64,000 nt of DNA from assembly GCF_021730305.1 (NCBI RefSeq), contig NZ_CP032674.1, forward strand, positions 248,001-312,000, written 5' to 3'. This stretch comes from Xanthobacter sp. YC-JY1. GTDB taxonomy: Bacteria; Pseudomonadota; Alphaproteobacteria; Rhizobiales; Xanthobacteraceae. Positions within the stretch are counted from its first letter, which is position 1. Every line of letters begins with the position of its first letter. Under the pieces are notes generated by a model, which worked only from the letters and a program-made list of their open reading frames with translations, searched no databases and had not been told where the DNA came from. Below are positions 1 through 7,900 of this stretch, piece by piece. Position numbers and translations under genes: made by a program.

Positions 1-1061
1 AGCTGGATCAGCGCCTCAAGGATGCTGCGCGACTTCTCCGTGCCCCGGGACTGCACGATCAGCGCGCGGTCGACCTTCAGCTCGGTGATGGGCAGGCGGG
101 CCAGCTGGAGCAGCCCGCTCTGCCGCTGGCCCACATCGTCCAGGGCGATGCCAAATCCCGCCAGGCGCATCTGGGCGATCGCCATCATGGCATCGCTGGA
201 GGAGCCATAGAGCGCGTCCTCGGTCAGCTCCAGAATGACGTCGGCGGGGGAGAGCCCGGCATTGCGAACCGTGGTGGCGAGAAGGCTGGCGGCCTGGCGC
301 TCGGTCAGAACGTCGATGGGCATGTTGATGCTGACGGGGCCGCGAAGGCCGGCCGCCTGCCATGCCGCGGCGCCTCGCGCGGCGGTCTCGACCACGCGGA
401 GCGTGAGCCGTCGCATCAGATCCTGATTCACGCTTGCGGCCGCGATCACGGCAGATGGCGATATCCGGCCGAGGCCGGGCCACACGTCGCCGAGCAGCGC
501 CTCGGCTCCCGCGAAGGTGCGGTGGTCCGGGTGGCACTTGGGCTGGAACATCACCGGGACGGTGTCGGCTGCAAGGGAAGCTTCCACCGAGGCGATCACC
601 TGCGCCTCAGACGGCGCGCCGCCGGGGGTGCCGCGATCGAACTCCTGGGCCGCATCACCCCCGATGAGAGTCAGCAGCTCTTCGGGATCGAACGGCTTGT
701 GCAGCGTGCCAAGGACACGGATGTTGCTCATGCGCCCGGCCTCCGCGGCGGCCGCAATCACATCTACGTCACTTCCGCTGATGAGGACCACTTGAGGGCT
801 CAGCACGCAGCGACAGAGATTGCGCAGCACGTCCACGCCATCGATGCCCGGCATGTTCAGATCCAGCAGGAGAAGGTCGATCTGGCACATGAGGGCCGGG
901 GTCACAGTCTCCGGGTGGGAGGTATGATCCACTTTGTGACCGGCGAATGTGAGGTATTCGGCTAAGTCTTCCCGGAAGGCGTCGTCATCGTCGAGGATGA
1001 GGATCCGCCGAAGCTTCGCGCGTCCGGCACGATGATTGACCGGATCGCGTTCGGCCGACAT
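1..1061 (-). CDS. REC-EAL response regulator, C-terminus cut by window edge
   Basis: The frame is open from an ATG at 1061 to the window edge, giving 353 visible residues. Residues 18-135 form a receiver domain with an acidic pocket DDDD at 24-27, the phospho-acceptor Asp67 in LLLDLNMPG, and a Lys in the HKPF motif. An EAL domain (cyclic-di-GMP phosphodiesterase family) follows, with the GAEALLG signature, the SINMP stretch containing the metal-binding Asn, ELTED, and ALDDVG. The usual DDFGTG loop reads DDVGQR, so the loop 6 motif is altered although both Asp residues remain. It probably hydrolyses or senses cyclic-di-GMP in response to phosphorylation. It is transcribed away from the adjacent regulator/kinase pair, which may be its partner. 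The start is chosen because the receiver beta1 strand begins about 18 residues later. Confidence 0.85.
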   Translation of the reverse strand, partial: MSAERDPVNHRAGRAKLRRILILDDDDAFREDLAEYLTFAGHKVDHTSHPETVTPALMCQIDLLLLDLNMPGIDGVDVLRNLCRCVLSPQVVLISGSDVDVIAAAAEAGRMSNIRVLGTLHKPFDPEELLTLIGGDAAQEFDRGTPGGAPSEAQVIASVEASLAADTVPVMFQPKCHPDHRTFAGAEALLGDVWPGLGRISPSAVIAAASVNQDLMRRLTLRVVETAARGAAAWQAAGLRGPVSINMPIDVLTERQAASLLATTVRNAGLSPADVILELTEDALYGSSSDAMMAIAQMRLAGFGIALDDVGQRQSGLLQLARLPITELKVDRALIVQSRGTEKSRSILEALIQ

Positions 1062-1283
1062 GGAATCCCTCTTTCGCGGCGCCTGAATCTTTTAGATTGC
1101 CCAAGGCGTTCCGCTCTTGTCTTTTATATTTCACTCCGGTTGTCACAATGCAAGGCGGCAACTGGTCCGGATTTCGCTCCAAAACGGAATGAGTTGGCCT
1201 TGACGATGGGGCGGGCGAAGCGTGGAGTGCGGCGCAGTTCCGATAACCGCCAATCAATACCGTCCGAACAGGTCCGACGGCAG

Positions 1284-1667
1284 ATGAATCACGTTCTTAT
1301 CGTCGATGACGAACCGGAATATCTCGACGAACTTGTCGAGGCGCTGGCCTTTCGCGGCTTGTCCACCCGCTCGGTGGGGCGCGGGGCGGATGCGCTCGAC
1401 GTGCTCGCCCACGATCCCGATATCCGCGTGGTGCTCACTGATATGCGGATGCCGGACATGGACGGCGTCGCGCTGGTTGAAACGGTGCTCGGGCGATTCC
1501 CCACCCGCGATCTGCGCTTTCTGATGATGACGGGTCATGCCGCCGAGGCCGACATGGCGCGGGCCCGGGAGGTGGGCGTGTTGCAGTGTTTCCCGAAGCC
1601 GCTGGCCTTCGATGCCTTGTGCGATGCGCTGGTCGAGCTTGGAGGCGTCGCCGATGCCAACGCCTGA
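1284..1667 (+). CDS. single-domain response regulator
   Basis: The 127-residue product is a stand-alone receiver domain. It begins MNHVLIVDDEPEY, with the acidic pair at 8-9, phospho-acceptor Asp53 in TDMRMPDMDG, the switch Thr in MMTGH and the conserved Lys in PKPL. No output domain follows, so it probably acts by protein-protein contact or as a phosphorelay intermediate. The open frame runs further upstream, but that part has no receiver-like sequence, so the ATG at 1284 is taken. The last 14 bases overlap the start of the histidine kinase gene, which points to translational coupling and a cognate pair. The neighbouring REC-EAL protein on the other strand could be a second target. Confidence 0.88.
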   Translation: MNHVLIVDDEPEYLDELVEALAFRGLSTRSVGRGADALDVLAHDPDIRVVLTDMRMPDMDGVALVETVLGRFPTRDLRFLMMTGHAAEADMARAREVGVLQCFPKPLAFDALCDALVELGGVADANA

Positions 1668-3735
1668 CCTCCTCTCGCGCCCGGTCGGCCGGGGCTTCAA
1701 CCGCGTCACGCTGATGCTGGGGGGGCTCGTCTTCCTCGTCGGCGTCATTCCGCTCGTCGCGGCGCTGGTGCTGTTCCAACTGCACAGCCAGGCCGAGATG
1801 GAGAAGGCGGAGATCACGGCGCACCGCATGGCGACGTTGCTGATGCGCAGTTTCGAGCAGGCGGTGGAGCCCATCGACGCCCTGCTGCAGAATTTCGCCA
1901 GCGGCCACGACACCACCGCCGCACCCTACCAGATCTACGAGCAACTGAAGGATTTCAACGTCCCGGCCTCGCTGGTCCAGCTCGCCGTCACGGACAAGAA
2001 CGGGGTCATGGTCGCGACCAGCCTTGCTCCGCCCGGGCCGGAGAAGGTGGATCTCTCCGATCGCGAGCATATCCGCGTGCACATGGGCAAGGACCCGGCG
2101 AAGGGACAGCTCTTCATCAGCAAGCCCGTGCTCGGTCGCGTCTCCAAGAAATGGACCATCCAGCTCACCCGGCCGCTGAGCGACGCCCAGGGCCAGTTCG
2201 CCGGTGTGGTGGTCGCCTCCTATGCCATCAGCGACTTCATCGACTTCTACAAGCAACTGCGCACCGAGGAGGGCGAGCTGATTGCCCTGATGGGCACGGA
2301 CGGCATCGCCCGCGCCCGCGCCACCAGCAAGACCAGCTTCGGCGACGACATCTCCAAATCCGCGGCCTTCATCGCCGCCATGCAGAATGGTGGCGGAACC
2401 TATCATCAGGCGAGCACCATCGACGGCGTGGAACGGGTTGGCTACACCGTGCGATCCGGAAAGTATCCGATCCTCGTCTCCGTCGCCTATTCCACCGATT
2501 TTGTCCGTGGCCAGACGGCGGACTTCAAGGCGGCGATCTGGAGCACGGCGGCCGGCCTCTCCATCGCCCTCCTGGTGATGGTCGCGGTGGGCGGCAGTTA
2601 CCTGAACCTGCAGAAGCGGCTGGAGGCGCAGGAGGTACAGGCGCTCGCCCGACTGCGCGAAGCCAACGTTCTCGATGCCATCAGCCGGGTGCCCGGTGTC
2701 TCGGTGATGCATGTCACCCCGGACGGCGCCACCGAGATCGGCTCGCCGCCCGATGGCGCGCTCGGGTGCCTCATGCGCAACTATTTGGGCAGCCGACGCT
2801 TCCGCAACCTCGTTGAAGACCTGAGCGAGCCCCGCCACATCAACGAGCATCTCTCGGACGGCGAGACCGATGTCGAGGCCGAGATCGTCGTTGCACCCCT
2901 GCAGGGCATGGACAGGGGTGGCTCCGGTAGCCAGGAGGTGGTGGTCGTTGCGGTCGACCAGACCCAGCGGCGGATGGAGGAGCACAAGCTCTACCAGATG
3001 TCCAAGCTCGCCTCGCTGGGCGAGGTGGCGACGGGGCTCGCCCACGAGATCAACCAGCCGCTCGGCGTCATCCGCCTTGCCGCGTCCAACGCGCTCACCG
3101 GCATGAAGATGGGGCTGCCGCCGGAGCATCTCGTCTCCAAGCTCGACCGCATCGTGCAGCAGACCGTCCGCATGAGCCGCATCATCGACCATATGCGCAT
3201 CTTCGGCCGCAAGAGCGATGAGCACCTCCAGCCCTCCCGGCCGATCGATGCGGTCGAGGGCGCGCTGCAGGTGGTGGGGGCGCATCTGCGCCTCGACAAT
3301 GTCGAGGTCCGGACCACGCAGGGGCCGGACATCCCGCAGGTGCTGTGCCGGCAGGACCAGCTGGAACAGGTCATCATCAACCTGATCCAGAATGCCCGCG
3401 ATGCCATCGTCGAGCGCCGCGCCCGCACCGGCAAGGACTTCCCCGGCCTCATCCACCTCACCGTCGGCTCCGAGCCCGGCAAGGCGGGCCGGGTGCTGCG
3501 CATCCGCGTGGAAGACAATGGCGGCGGCATCCCCGACGACGTGCGGGAGCGCATCTTCCAGCCATTCTTCACCACAAAGCCGCCCGGCAAGGGCACGGGG
3601 CTCGGCCTTTCCGTGAGCTTCGGCATCATCCGCGACCATGGCGGCTCGCTCGGCGTGGAAAATGGTGAGGGCGGCGCGGTCTTCACCATCGAGCTGCCCG
3701 CGCTCGAGGAGGAGCAGGCGGCGAAGGCCGTCTGA
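1654..3735 (+). CDS. membrane sensor histidine kinase
   Basis: The product has 693 residues. One transmembrane helix lies at about 20-42, followed by a periplasmic region to about 290 that resembles double-Cache-like sensors (DxxHIRVHMG and a YAISDFIDFY stretch), and a second helix at about 292-315. A PAS-like cytoplasmic segment precedes the HisKA domain, where the H-box ATGLAHEINQP places the phospho-acceptor at His464. The HATPase domain has the N-box NLIQNARDA, G1 DNGGGIP and G2 GTGLGLS. The H-box/NQP arrangement resembles the DctB-like kinase group, which often senses small organic ligands. The ATG at 1654 overlaps the upstream regulator gene and leaves a short N-terminus before the first helix. 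The ligand is unknown. Confidence 0.9.
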   Translation: MPTPDLLSRPVGRGFNRVTLMLGGLVFLVGVIPLVAALVLFQLHSQAEMEKAEITAHRMATLLMRSFEQAVEPIDALLQNFASGHDTTAAPYQIYEQLKDFNVPASLVQLAVTDKNGVMVATSLAPPGPEKVDLSDREHIRVHMGKDPAKGQLFISKPVLGRVSKKWTIQLTRPLSDAQGQFAGVVVASYAISDFIDFYKQLRTEEGELIALMGTDGIARARATSKTSFGDDISKSAAFIAAMQNGGGTYHQASTIDGVERVGYTVRSGKYPILVSVAYSTDFVRGQTADFKAAIWSTAAGLSIALLVMVAVGGSYLNLQKRLEAQEVQALARLREANVLDAISRVPGVSVMHVTPDGATEIGSPPDGALGCLMRNYLGSRRFRNLVEDLSEPRHINEHLSDGETDVEAEIVVAPLQGMDRGGSGSQEVVVVAVDQTQRRMEEHKLYQMSKLASLGEVATGLAHEINQPLGVIRLAASNALTGMKMGLPPEHLVSKLDRIVQQTVRMSRIIDHMRIFGRKSDEHLQPSRPIDAVEGALQVVGAHLRLDNVEVRTTQGPDIPQVLCRQDQLEQVIINLIQNARDAIVERRARTGKDFPGLIHLTVGSEPGKAGRVLRIRVEDNGGGIPDDVRERIFQPFFTTKPPGKGTGLGLSVSFGIIRDHGGSLGVENGEGGAVFTIELPALEEEQAAKAV

Positions 3736-3882
3736 GGCCGCCCGGCGTGCCCTGTGCCGGGCATCCATGCCGGGCTGCAAGTACCTTACCCCGAAAGCTC
3801 ATCTCCGCCGCGCTTTGCCGCGGATCCGACGGGCACGCTGCGGCCTGATCTGCGCGCTGCGCTGCACCATCGAAACGTGCAT

Positions 3883-3914
3883 AATTAATCAGTGTTACAT
3901 CCTTTATGGATTTT
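3883..3914. promoter_or_regulatory. operator-like repeat, copy 1 (AATTAATCAGTGT)
   Basis: The 394-base gap between the kinase gene and the gene at 4130 contains two copies of AATTAATCAGTGT about 130 bases apart. Copy 1 continues TTACATCC, TTTAT, GGAT, so a small ATCC/GGAT inverted repeat follows the shared part. No gene is visible in the gap. A close variant lies in the dioxygenase promoter at 13463-13479, on the other strand. I read these as binding sites of one regulator; the protein is not known. Confidence 0.5.
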
Positions 3915-4012
3915 CGCCGATCAGCGAGGCGGCACGAATCTGCGCGATTTGCCAGCATTCAGCCCATATCGACGCCATTTTGCGGAATTCTGATGTGGCG
4001 CATTGACGGCCG

Positions 4013-4044
4013 AATTAATCAGTGTACTCCTATTAATGGAGTCC
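4013..4044. promoter_or_regulatory. operator-like repeat, copy 2, proximal to the 4130 gene
   Basis: This is the second copy of AATTAATCAGTGT, followed by ACTCC-TATTAAT-GGAGT, a 5-base inverted repeat. A TTGACG hexamer lies just upstream at 4003-4008, so the site probably overlaps the promoter of the small barrel-protein gene and the catabolic genes after it. Confidence 0.5.
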
Positions 4045-4129
4045 GCCGCAGGCGGGCGTCGCTGGAGCAGGCGTCGTCGGTCGCGTTGCGGTCGGGCTTG
4101 CCGTCTCCAGACGAAGAAGGGAGACAGGA

Positions 4130-4498
4130 ATGGCTCAGGAGCCGCTTGCCACCAAGGGCAACTACCTTCACATCTACGACTTCACCATCAATCCCGGTGT
4201 GGAGGAAGAGTTCATCCGCGAGTTCGAGGACTTCGACTATTCGGATGGAAACCCCATGCACAAGTCGTGGGCGCAGGTGAAGGACGGCGTTCTGCTTCGT
4301 GATGAAGAAAATCCGCTGCGCTTCTATCTGATCGCCGAGTGGAAGGACATCGAGGAGCACGCCAAGATCCGCAAGATCCTGGCCGAGGAGATCAAGCCCT
4401 CCTTCATCCGCCACATCGTCGGCGGCAAGTTCGTGCCGCGCTACGCCAAGGTCGTGTCGTCCACGCCTGACGAAATCCTGGCCAAGGCCGCCGGCTGA
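4130..4498 (+). CDS. small dimeric alpha-beta barrel (ABM-like) protein
   Basis: The product has 122 residues with no signal peptide or membrane segment. The pattern NYLHIYDFTINPGVEEEF, then PMHKSWAQV, then RFYLIAEWKDIEEHAKIR resembles the antibiotic biosynthesis monooxygenase/DUF fold (dimeric alpha-beta barrel). These proteins are small enzymes or accessory proteins acting on aromatic or polyketide-like compounds. A good ribosome binding site (AAGGGAG) precedes the ATG. It is the first gene after the paired AATTAATCAGTGT motifs and lies before the isomerase and TRAP genes, so a role in the same aromatic pathway is likely. The reaction is unknown. Confidence 0.65.
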   Translation: MAQEPLATKGNYLHIYDFTINPGVEEEFIREFEDFDYSDGNPMHKSWAQVKDGVLLRDEENPLRFYLIAEWKDIEEHAKIRKILAEEIKPSFIRHIVGGKFVPRYAKVVSSTPDEILAKAAG

Positions 4499-4505
4499 CG
4501 TTTCC

Positions 4506-4524
4506 GGGCGGCTTTGTGCCGCCC
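4506..4524 (+). terminator. hairpin after the ABM-like gene
   Basis: GGGCGGC and GCCGCCC form a perfect 7-bp stem with a TTTGT loop, starting seven bases after the stop codon. Only a short pyrimidine tract (TCTCTCC) follows, so termination may be partial. Confidence 0.5.
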
Positions 4525-4598
4525 TCTCTCCGGCGATGGCTCCGCGCCGTCGCCGTTCCTTGCGTGTGAAGAAAAAACAAAACTTCCAGAGTGCGCAG

Positions 4599-5234
4599 AT
4601 GGAACTCTACGGTTTCTTCCGGTCGTCCGCGTCCTACAGGGTGCGCATCGCGCTCGCCTTCAAGGGGCTGTCCGCGACGCCGCGCGCCGTCAGCCTGCCG
4701 AAGATGGAGCACAAGGCCGACGCCTTCGTGCGCCTCAATCCGCAGGGGCTGGTGCCGGCTCTGGTGGATGGCGCGCTGGTGCTCACCCAGTCGCTCGCCA
4801 TCATGGAATATCTGGAGGAGACGCAGCCCGAGCCTGCGCTGCTGCCGAAGGATCCCATCGAGCGGGCCTATGTCCGCGCCTTCAGCCAGGCCATCTGCTG
4901 CGACATCCATCCGCTCAACAATGTGCGTGTGCTCAAGCATCTCGACCGGCTCGGCCATGACGAGGCCGCGCGCAACGCCTGGTACGCCCACTGGATCGCG
5001 GAAGGCTTCCGCAGCCTCGAGGCGACGCTCGCGACGCGGGGCCTTGGCGGCCGGTTCGTGCTGGGGGATGCGCCCGGCATGGCGGACATCTGCCTCGTGC
5101 CGCAGGTGTTCAACGCCCAGCGCTTCAATTGCGACGTGACGCCCTATCCGCTGGTGATGGGCATTTACGAGAACTGCATGGCCCTCGATCGCTTCGAGGC
5201 CACGCACCCAAAGTATCTGTCTGACGTCGCTTAG
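4599..5234 (+). CDS. maleylpyruvate/maleylacetoacetate isomerase (zeta-class GST)
   Basis: The product has 211 residues. The N-terminal thioredoxin fold carries FFRSSASYRVRIALAF, the glutathione-activating Ser motif of zeta-class enzymes, then NPQGLVPAL and TQSLAIMEYLEE. The C-terminal half has the CDIHPLNN segment typical of maleylacetoacetate isomerase and glutathione-dependent maleylpyruvate isomerase (NagL type). The reaction is cis-trans isomerisation of maleyl to fumaryl intermediates after ring cleavage of gentisate or homogentisate. Together with the NagG/AndAc-like oxygenase and the fumarylpyruvate-hydrolase-like gene at 53411, the gentisate branch is the better guess. The open frame extends to 4536, but homology starts at the ATG at 4599. 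Confidence 0.85.
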   Translation: MELYGFFRSSASYRVRIALAFKGLSATPRAVSLPKMEHKADAFVRLNPQGLVPALVDGALVLTQSLAIMEYLEETQPEPALLPKDPIERAYVRAFSQAICCDIHPLNNVRVLKHLDRLGHDEAARNAWYAHWIAEGFRSLEATLATRGLGGRFVLGDAPGMADICLVPQVFNAQRFNCDVTPYPLVMGIYENCMALDRFEATHPKYLSDVA

Positions 5235-5235
5235 A

Positions 5236-5250
5236 TTAGAATAGTTCTTG
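5236..5250. promoter_or_regulatory. TTAGAATAGTTCTTG, Irr/ICE-like box upstream of TRAP genes
   Basis: This 15-mer contains GAA-N3-TTC with TTA/T flanks and resembles the iron control element bound by Irr in rhizobia (TTTAGAA-N3-TTCTAAA). It lies just after the isomerase stop codon and 55 bases before the TRAP small permease gene. The same GAATAGTTC core recurs before the heme oxygenase gene. The identification is tentative. Confidence 0.25.
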
Positions 5251-5304
5251 TTCCAGTTATAAAATTAATCGCCACTCACGTCCCCCTGCCCCGGGAGTAG
5301 AGGC

Positions 5305-5913
5305 ATGAAAGCTCTATTGTCCTTGTCGCGCTCCATCGACGCGCTCAATGTTTTCGTCGGCCGGGTGGCCTGCTGGGCCATCTTCGTCGCCATCCTCGTC
5401 TCGGCGGCCAATGCGGTGGTCCGCAAGATGTTCGGCGTGTCGTCCAATGCCTGGCTGGAACTGCAATGGTACCTGTTCGGCGCAGTCTTCATGCTTTGCG
5501 CGCCGTGGACGCTCCAGCTCAACGAGCACATCCGCATCGATATCGTGGCCTCGCGCCTCAGCCGGCGGGTGACCAACATCATCGAGATCGTCTGCATCGT
5601 CCTGTTCCTGATGGTGTTCTCCACGCTGATGGTGTGGCTCTCGGTGCCGTTCGTGTTCGACTCGCTGAAGTCGGGCGAGACCTCCACCAATGCCGGCGGG
5701 CTCATCCTGTGGCCGGCCAAGGCGCTGATCCTCATCGGCTTTGTGCTCTTGCTGCTGCAGGGCGTGAGCGAACTCATCAAGCGCATCGCCATCATGCGCG
5801 GCGACCTCGCCGAGGCGGCCGGGGCGGACCTGCACGAGGCCGAGGCGGAGCGCATCCTTCATGAACTCGCCAAGGTGGACCCGCGGATATCGGAAGGCGG
5901 CATGAGGCCCTGA
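5305..5913 (+). CDS. dctQ: TRAP transporter small permease (DctQ family)
   Basis: The product has 202 residues and four predicted membrane helices, at about 18-38, 50-68, 88-113 and 135-160. The family features W-LELQWYLFG and HIRIDI between helices 2 and 3 are present. DctQ subunits form the small membrane component of tripartite ATP-independent periplasmic transporters, which import organic acids by sodium or proton symport. The large permease and binding protein genes follow directly, giving a complete Q-M-P set in one direction. The tail after helix 4 (about 40 residues, acidic and charged) is longer than usual. The start follows a GGGAG-like ribosome site. Confidence 0.9.
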   Translation: MKALLSLSRSIDALNVFVGRVACWAIFVAILVSAANAVVRKMFGVSSNAWLELQWYLFGAVFMLCAPWTLQLNEHIRIDIVASRLSRRVTNIIEIVCIVLFLMVFSTLMVWLSVPFVFDSLKSGETSTNAGGLILWPAKALILIGFVLLLLQGVSELIKRIAIMRGDLAEAAGADLHEAEAERILHELAKVDPRISEGGMRP

Positions 5914-5967
5914 GGCCGCCACCCGACACGCCACCACCTTTCGCCCGCCCCGCCCGAGGCCGCCCCG

Positions 5968-7857
5968 ATGATCGAGTTCATTGCCCATAACCTCGCCCCC
6001 ATCATGTTTGCGACGCTGGTCGTATTCATGCTGCTGGGCTATCCCGTCGCCTTCGCGCTGGCCGCCAACGGGCTGCTGTTCTTCTTCATTGCCGTCGAGC
6101 TTTCGCCTTACGCGCCGGATGCGATTACCTTGTCCTGGCCGCTCCTCCAGGCGCTGCCGGAGCGGGTGTTCGGCACCATGGCCAACGAGGTGCTGCTCGC
6201 CATCCCCTTCTTCACGTTCATGGGGCTGGTGCTGGAACGCTCCGGCATGGCGGAAGACCTGCTGGAGACCATCGGCCAATTGTTCGGCACGGTGCGCGGC
6301 GGCCTTGCCTATGCGGTGATTTTCGTTGGCGCGCTCCTCGCCGCGACCACGGGCGTGGTGGCTGCCTCGGTGATCTCCATGGGGCTCATCTCGCTGCCCA
6401 TCATGCTGCGCTACGGCTACGATCGGCGCCTCGCCTCCGGCGTCATCGCCGCCTCCGGCACGCTTGCGCAGATCATCCCGCCCTCCCTCGTGTTGATCGT
6501 GATGGCCGACCAGCTCGGCCGCTCGGTGGGCGACATGTATGAGGGGGCCTTCCTGCCCGGGCTCGTGCTCTCCGGCCTCTACGCGCTGTTCGTGTTCGTG
6601 GTGACGATCGTGTCGCCCAAGTCGGCCCCCGGCCTGCCGCGGGAGGCGCTCACCTGCTGCGAGCCGTCCGGGGCGCGCGGCGTGTGGCAGCTCGGCGTTC
6701 TGGTCGCCTATTCGGCCGCCGTCGCCACGGTGGTGATGCGCGACACCGGCATCAAGGCGGGCGCGGACTATGCGATCCTCGCCATCTGCGTGGCGGTGGT
6801 GGTGGCCCTCGTCAGTGCCCTGCTCAACCGCTTCCTCGGTGCGCGCCGGCTGGTGCTCTCCGCCGTCCTCACCGCAGCCTTCGCCGGCGCCTATGTGATG
6901 CTGCGCGAGAGCGGACATCCGACGGCGGGGCTGATGGCGGACATCGTCGCCGCCGGTGCGCTCTACGCCTTCATCGCCGGCGGCGTCGAGCGCTTCACCG
7001 GCATGCCGCTGGTCTCGCGCATGGCCGAGCGCGTCACCTTCGTGATGGTGCCGCCGCTCCTGCTCATCTTCCTGGTGCTCGGCACCATCTTCCTCGGCGT
7101 GGCGACGCCGACGGAGGGCGGCGCCATGGGTGCGGTGGGCGCCATGGTGCTTGCCGCGCTGAAGCGCCGTCTGGAGAAGAACCCCGCGCGCTTTTCGCTC
7201 TCCATCCTCACCCAGGCGACGCAGACGACGGCCAAGCTCTCCGCCTTCGCCATCTTCATCGTGGTCGGCGCGCGTGTGTTCTCGCTCACCTTCTACGGCA
7301 TCAACGGCCATCTGTGGGTGGAGCACCTGCTCACCAGCCTGCCGGGCGGGCAGATGGGCTTCCTGCTGTTCATCAACGCGCTGATCTTCGTCCTCGCCTT
7401 CTTCCTCGATTTCTTCGAGCTCGCCTTTATCGTAGTGCCCCTGCTGGCGCCGGCGGCGGACAAGCTCGGCATCGACCTCATCTGGCTCGGGGTGATGCTG
7501 GGGGTGAACATGCAGACCTCCTTCATGCACCCTCCCTTCGGCTTCGCCCTCTTCTATTTGCGCTCGGTGGCGCCGAAGACTGCCTATCTCGACCGCCTCA
7601 CCGGCAAGCGCATGGAGCCGGTGACCTCGGCGCAGATCTACTGGGGCGCCATCCCCTTCGTGGTGATCCAGCTGGTGATGGTCGGCCTCATCGCCGCCTT
7701 CCCCGGAATGGTGATGCACTACAAGTCGTCGGCCCCCACAGCCGATCCCGCCGCCGCCCAGCGCCAGCTCGACAGCCTCGATGCTCCCGCCAGCGGCCTC
7801 GGCCTGCCCTCCATGCCCGGCCTCGACGATTTGCCGAAGCCCGGAGCCGGGCTCTGA
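5968..7857 (+). CDS. dctM: TRAP transporter large permease (DctM family, long form)
   Basis: At 629 residues this is well above the usual 425-440 of DctM proteins. The conserved N-terminal part is present (LGYPVAFALA, LLAIPFFTFMG, ATTGVVAASVISMG, SGTLAQIIPPS), and the C-terminal part has GVATPTEGGAMGAVGA, FLDFFELAFIVVPLL and QTSFMHPPFGFALFY. Between them, at about residues 215-350, lies an inserted hydrophobic region with several extra predicted helices (LVAYSAAVATVVM and following). The last about 50 residues are soluble and Ala/Pro rich. Long TRAP permeases of this kind usually pair with TakP-like binding proteins, as here. It forms the transport pore together with the small permease. Confidence 0.9.
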   Translation: MIEFIAHNLAPIMFATLVVFMLLGYPVAFALAANGLLFFFIAVELSPYAPDAITLSWPLLQALPERVFGTMANEVLLAIPFFTFMGLVLERSGMAEDLLETIGQLFGTVRGGLAYAVIFVGALLAATTGVVAASVISMGLISLPIMLRYGYDRRLASGVIAASGTLAQIIPPSLVLIVMADQLGRSVGDMYEGAFLPGLVLSGLYALFVFVVTIVSPKSAPGLPREALTCCEPSGARGVWQLGVLVAYSAAVATVVMRDTGIKAGADYAILAICVAVVVALVSALLNRFLGARRLVLSAVLTAAFAGAYVMLRESGHPTAGLMADIVAAGALYAFIAGGVERFTGMPLVSRMAERVTFVMVPPLLLIFLVLGTIFLGVATPTEGGAMGAVGAMVLAALKRRLEKNPARFSLSILTQATQTTAKLSAFAIFIVVGARVFSLTFYGINGHLWVEHLLTSLPGGQMGFLLFINALIFVLAFFLDFFELAFIVVPLLAPAADKLGIDLIWLGVMLGVNMQTSFMHPPFGFALFYLRSVAPKTAYLDRLTGKRMEPVTSAQIYWGAIPFVVIQLVMVGLIAAFPGMVMHYKSSAPTADPAAAQRQLDSLDAPASGLGLPSMPGLDDLPKPGAGL

Positions 7858-7900
7858 CCCCGATTTGCCGACCGACGCCGACCAGTCAAAAATAAGGGGA

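Noticed and set aside
1435-3780. 781-codon minus-strand frame over the histidine kinase gene
   Set aside because: Plus-strand kinase motifs (H-box, N, G1, G2) are complete; the antisense frame is compositionally a GC shadow.
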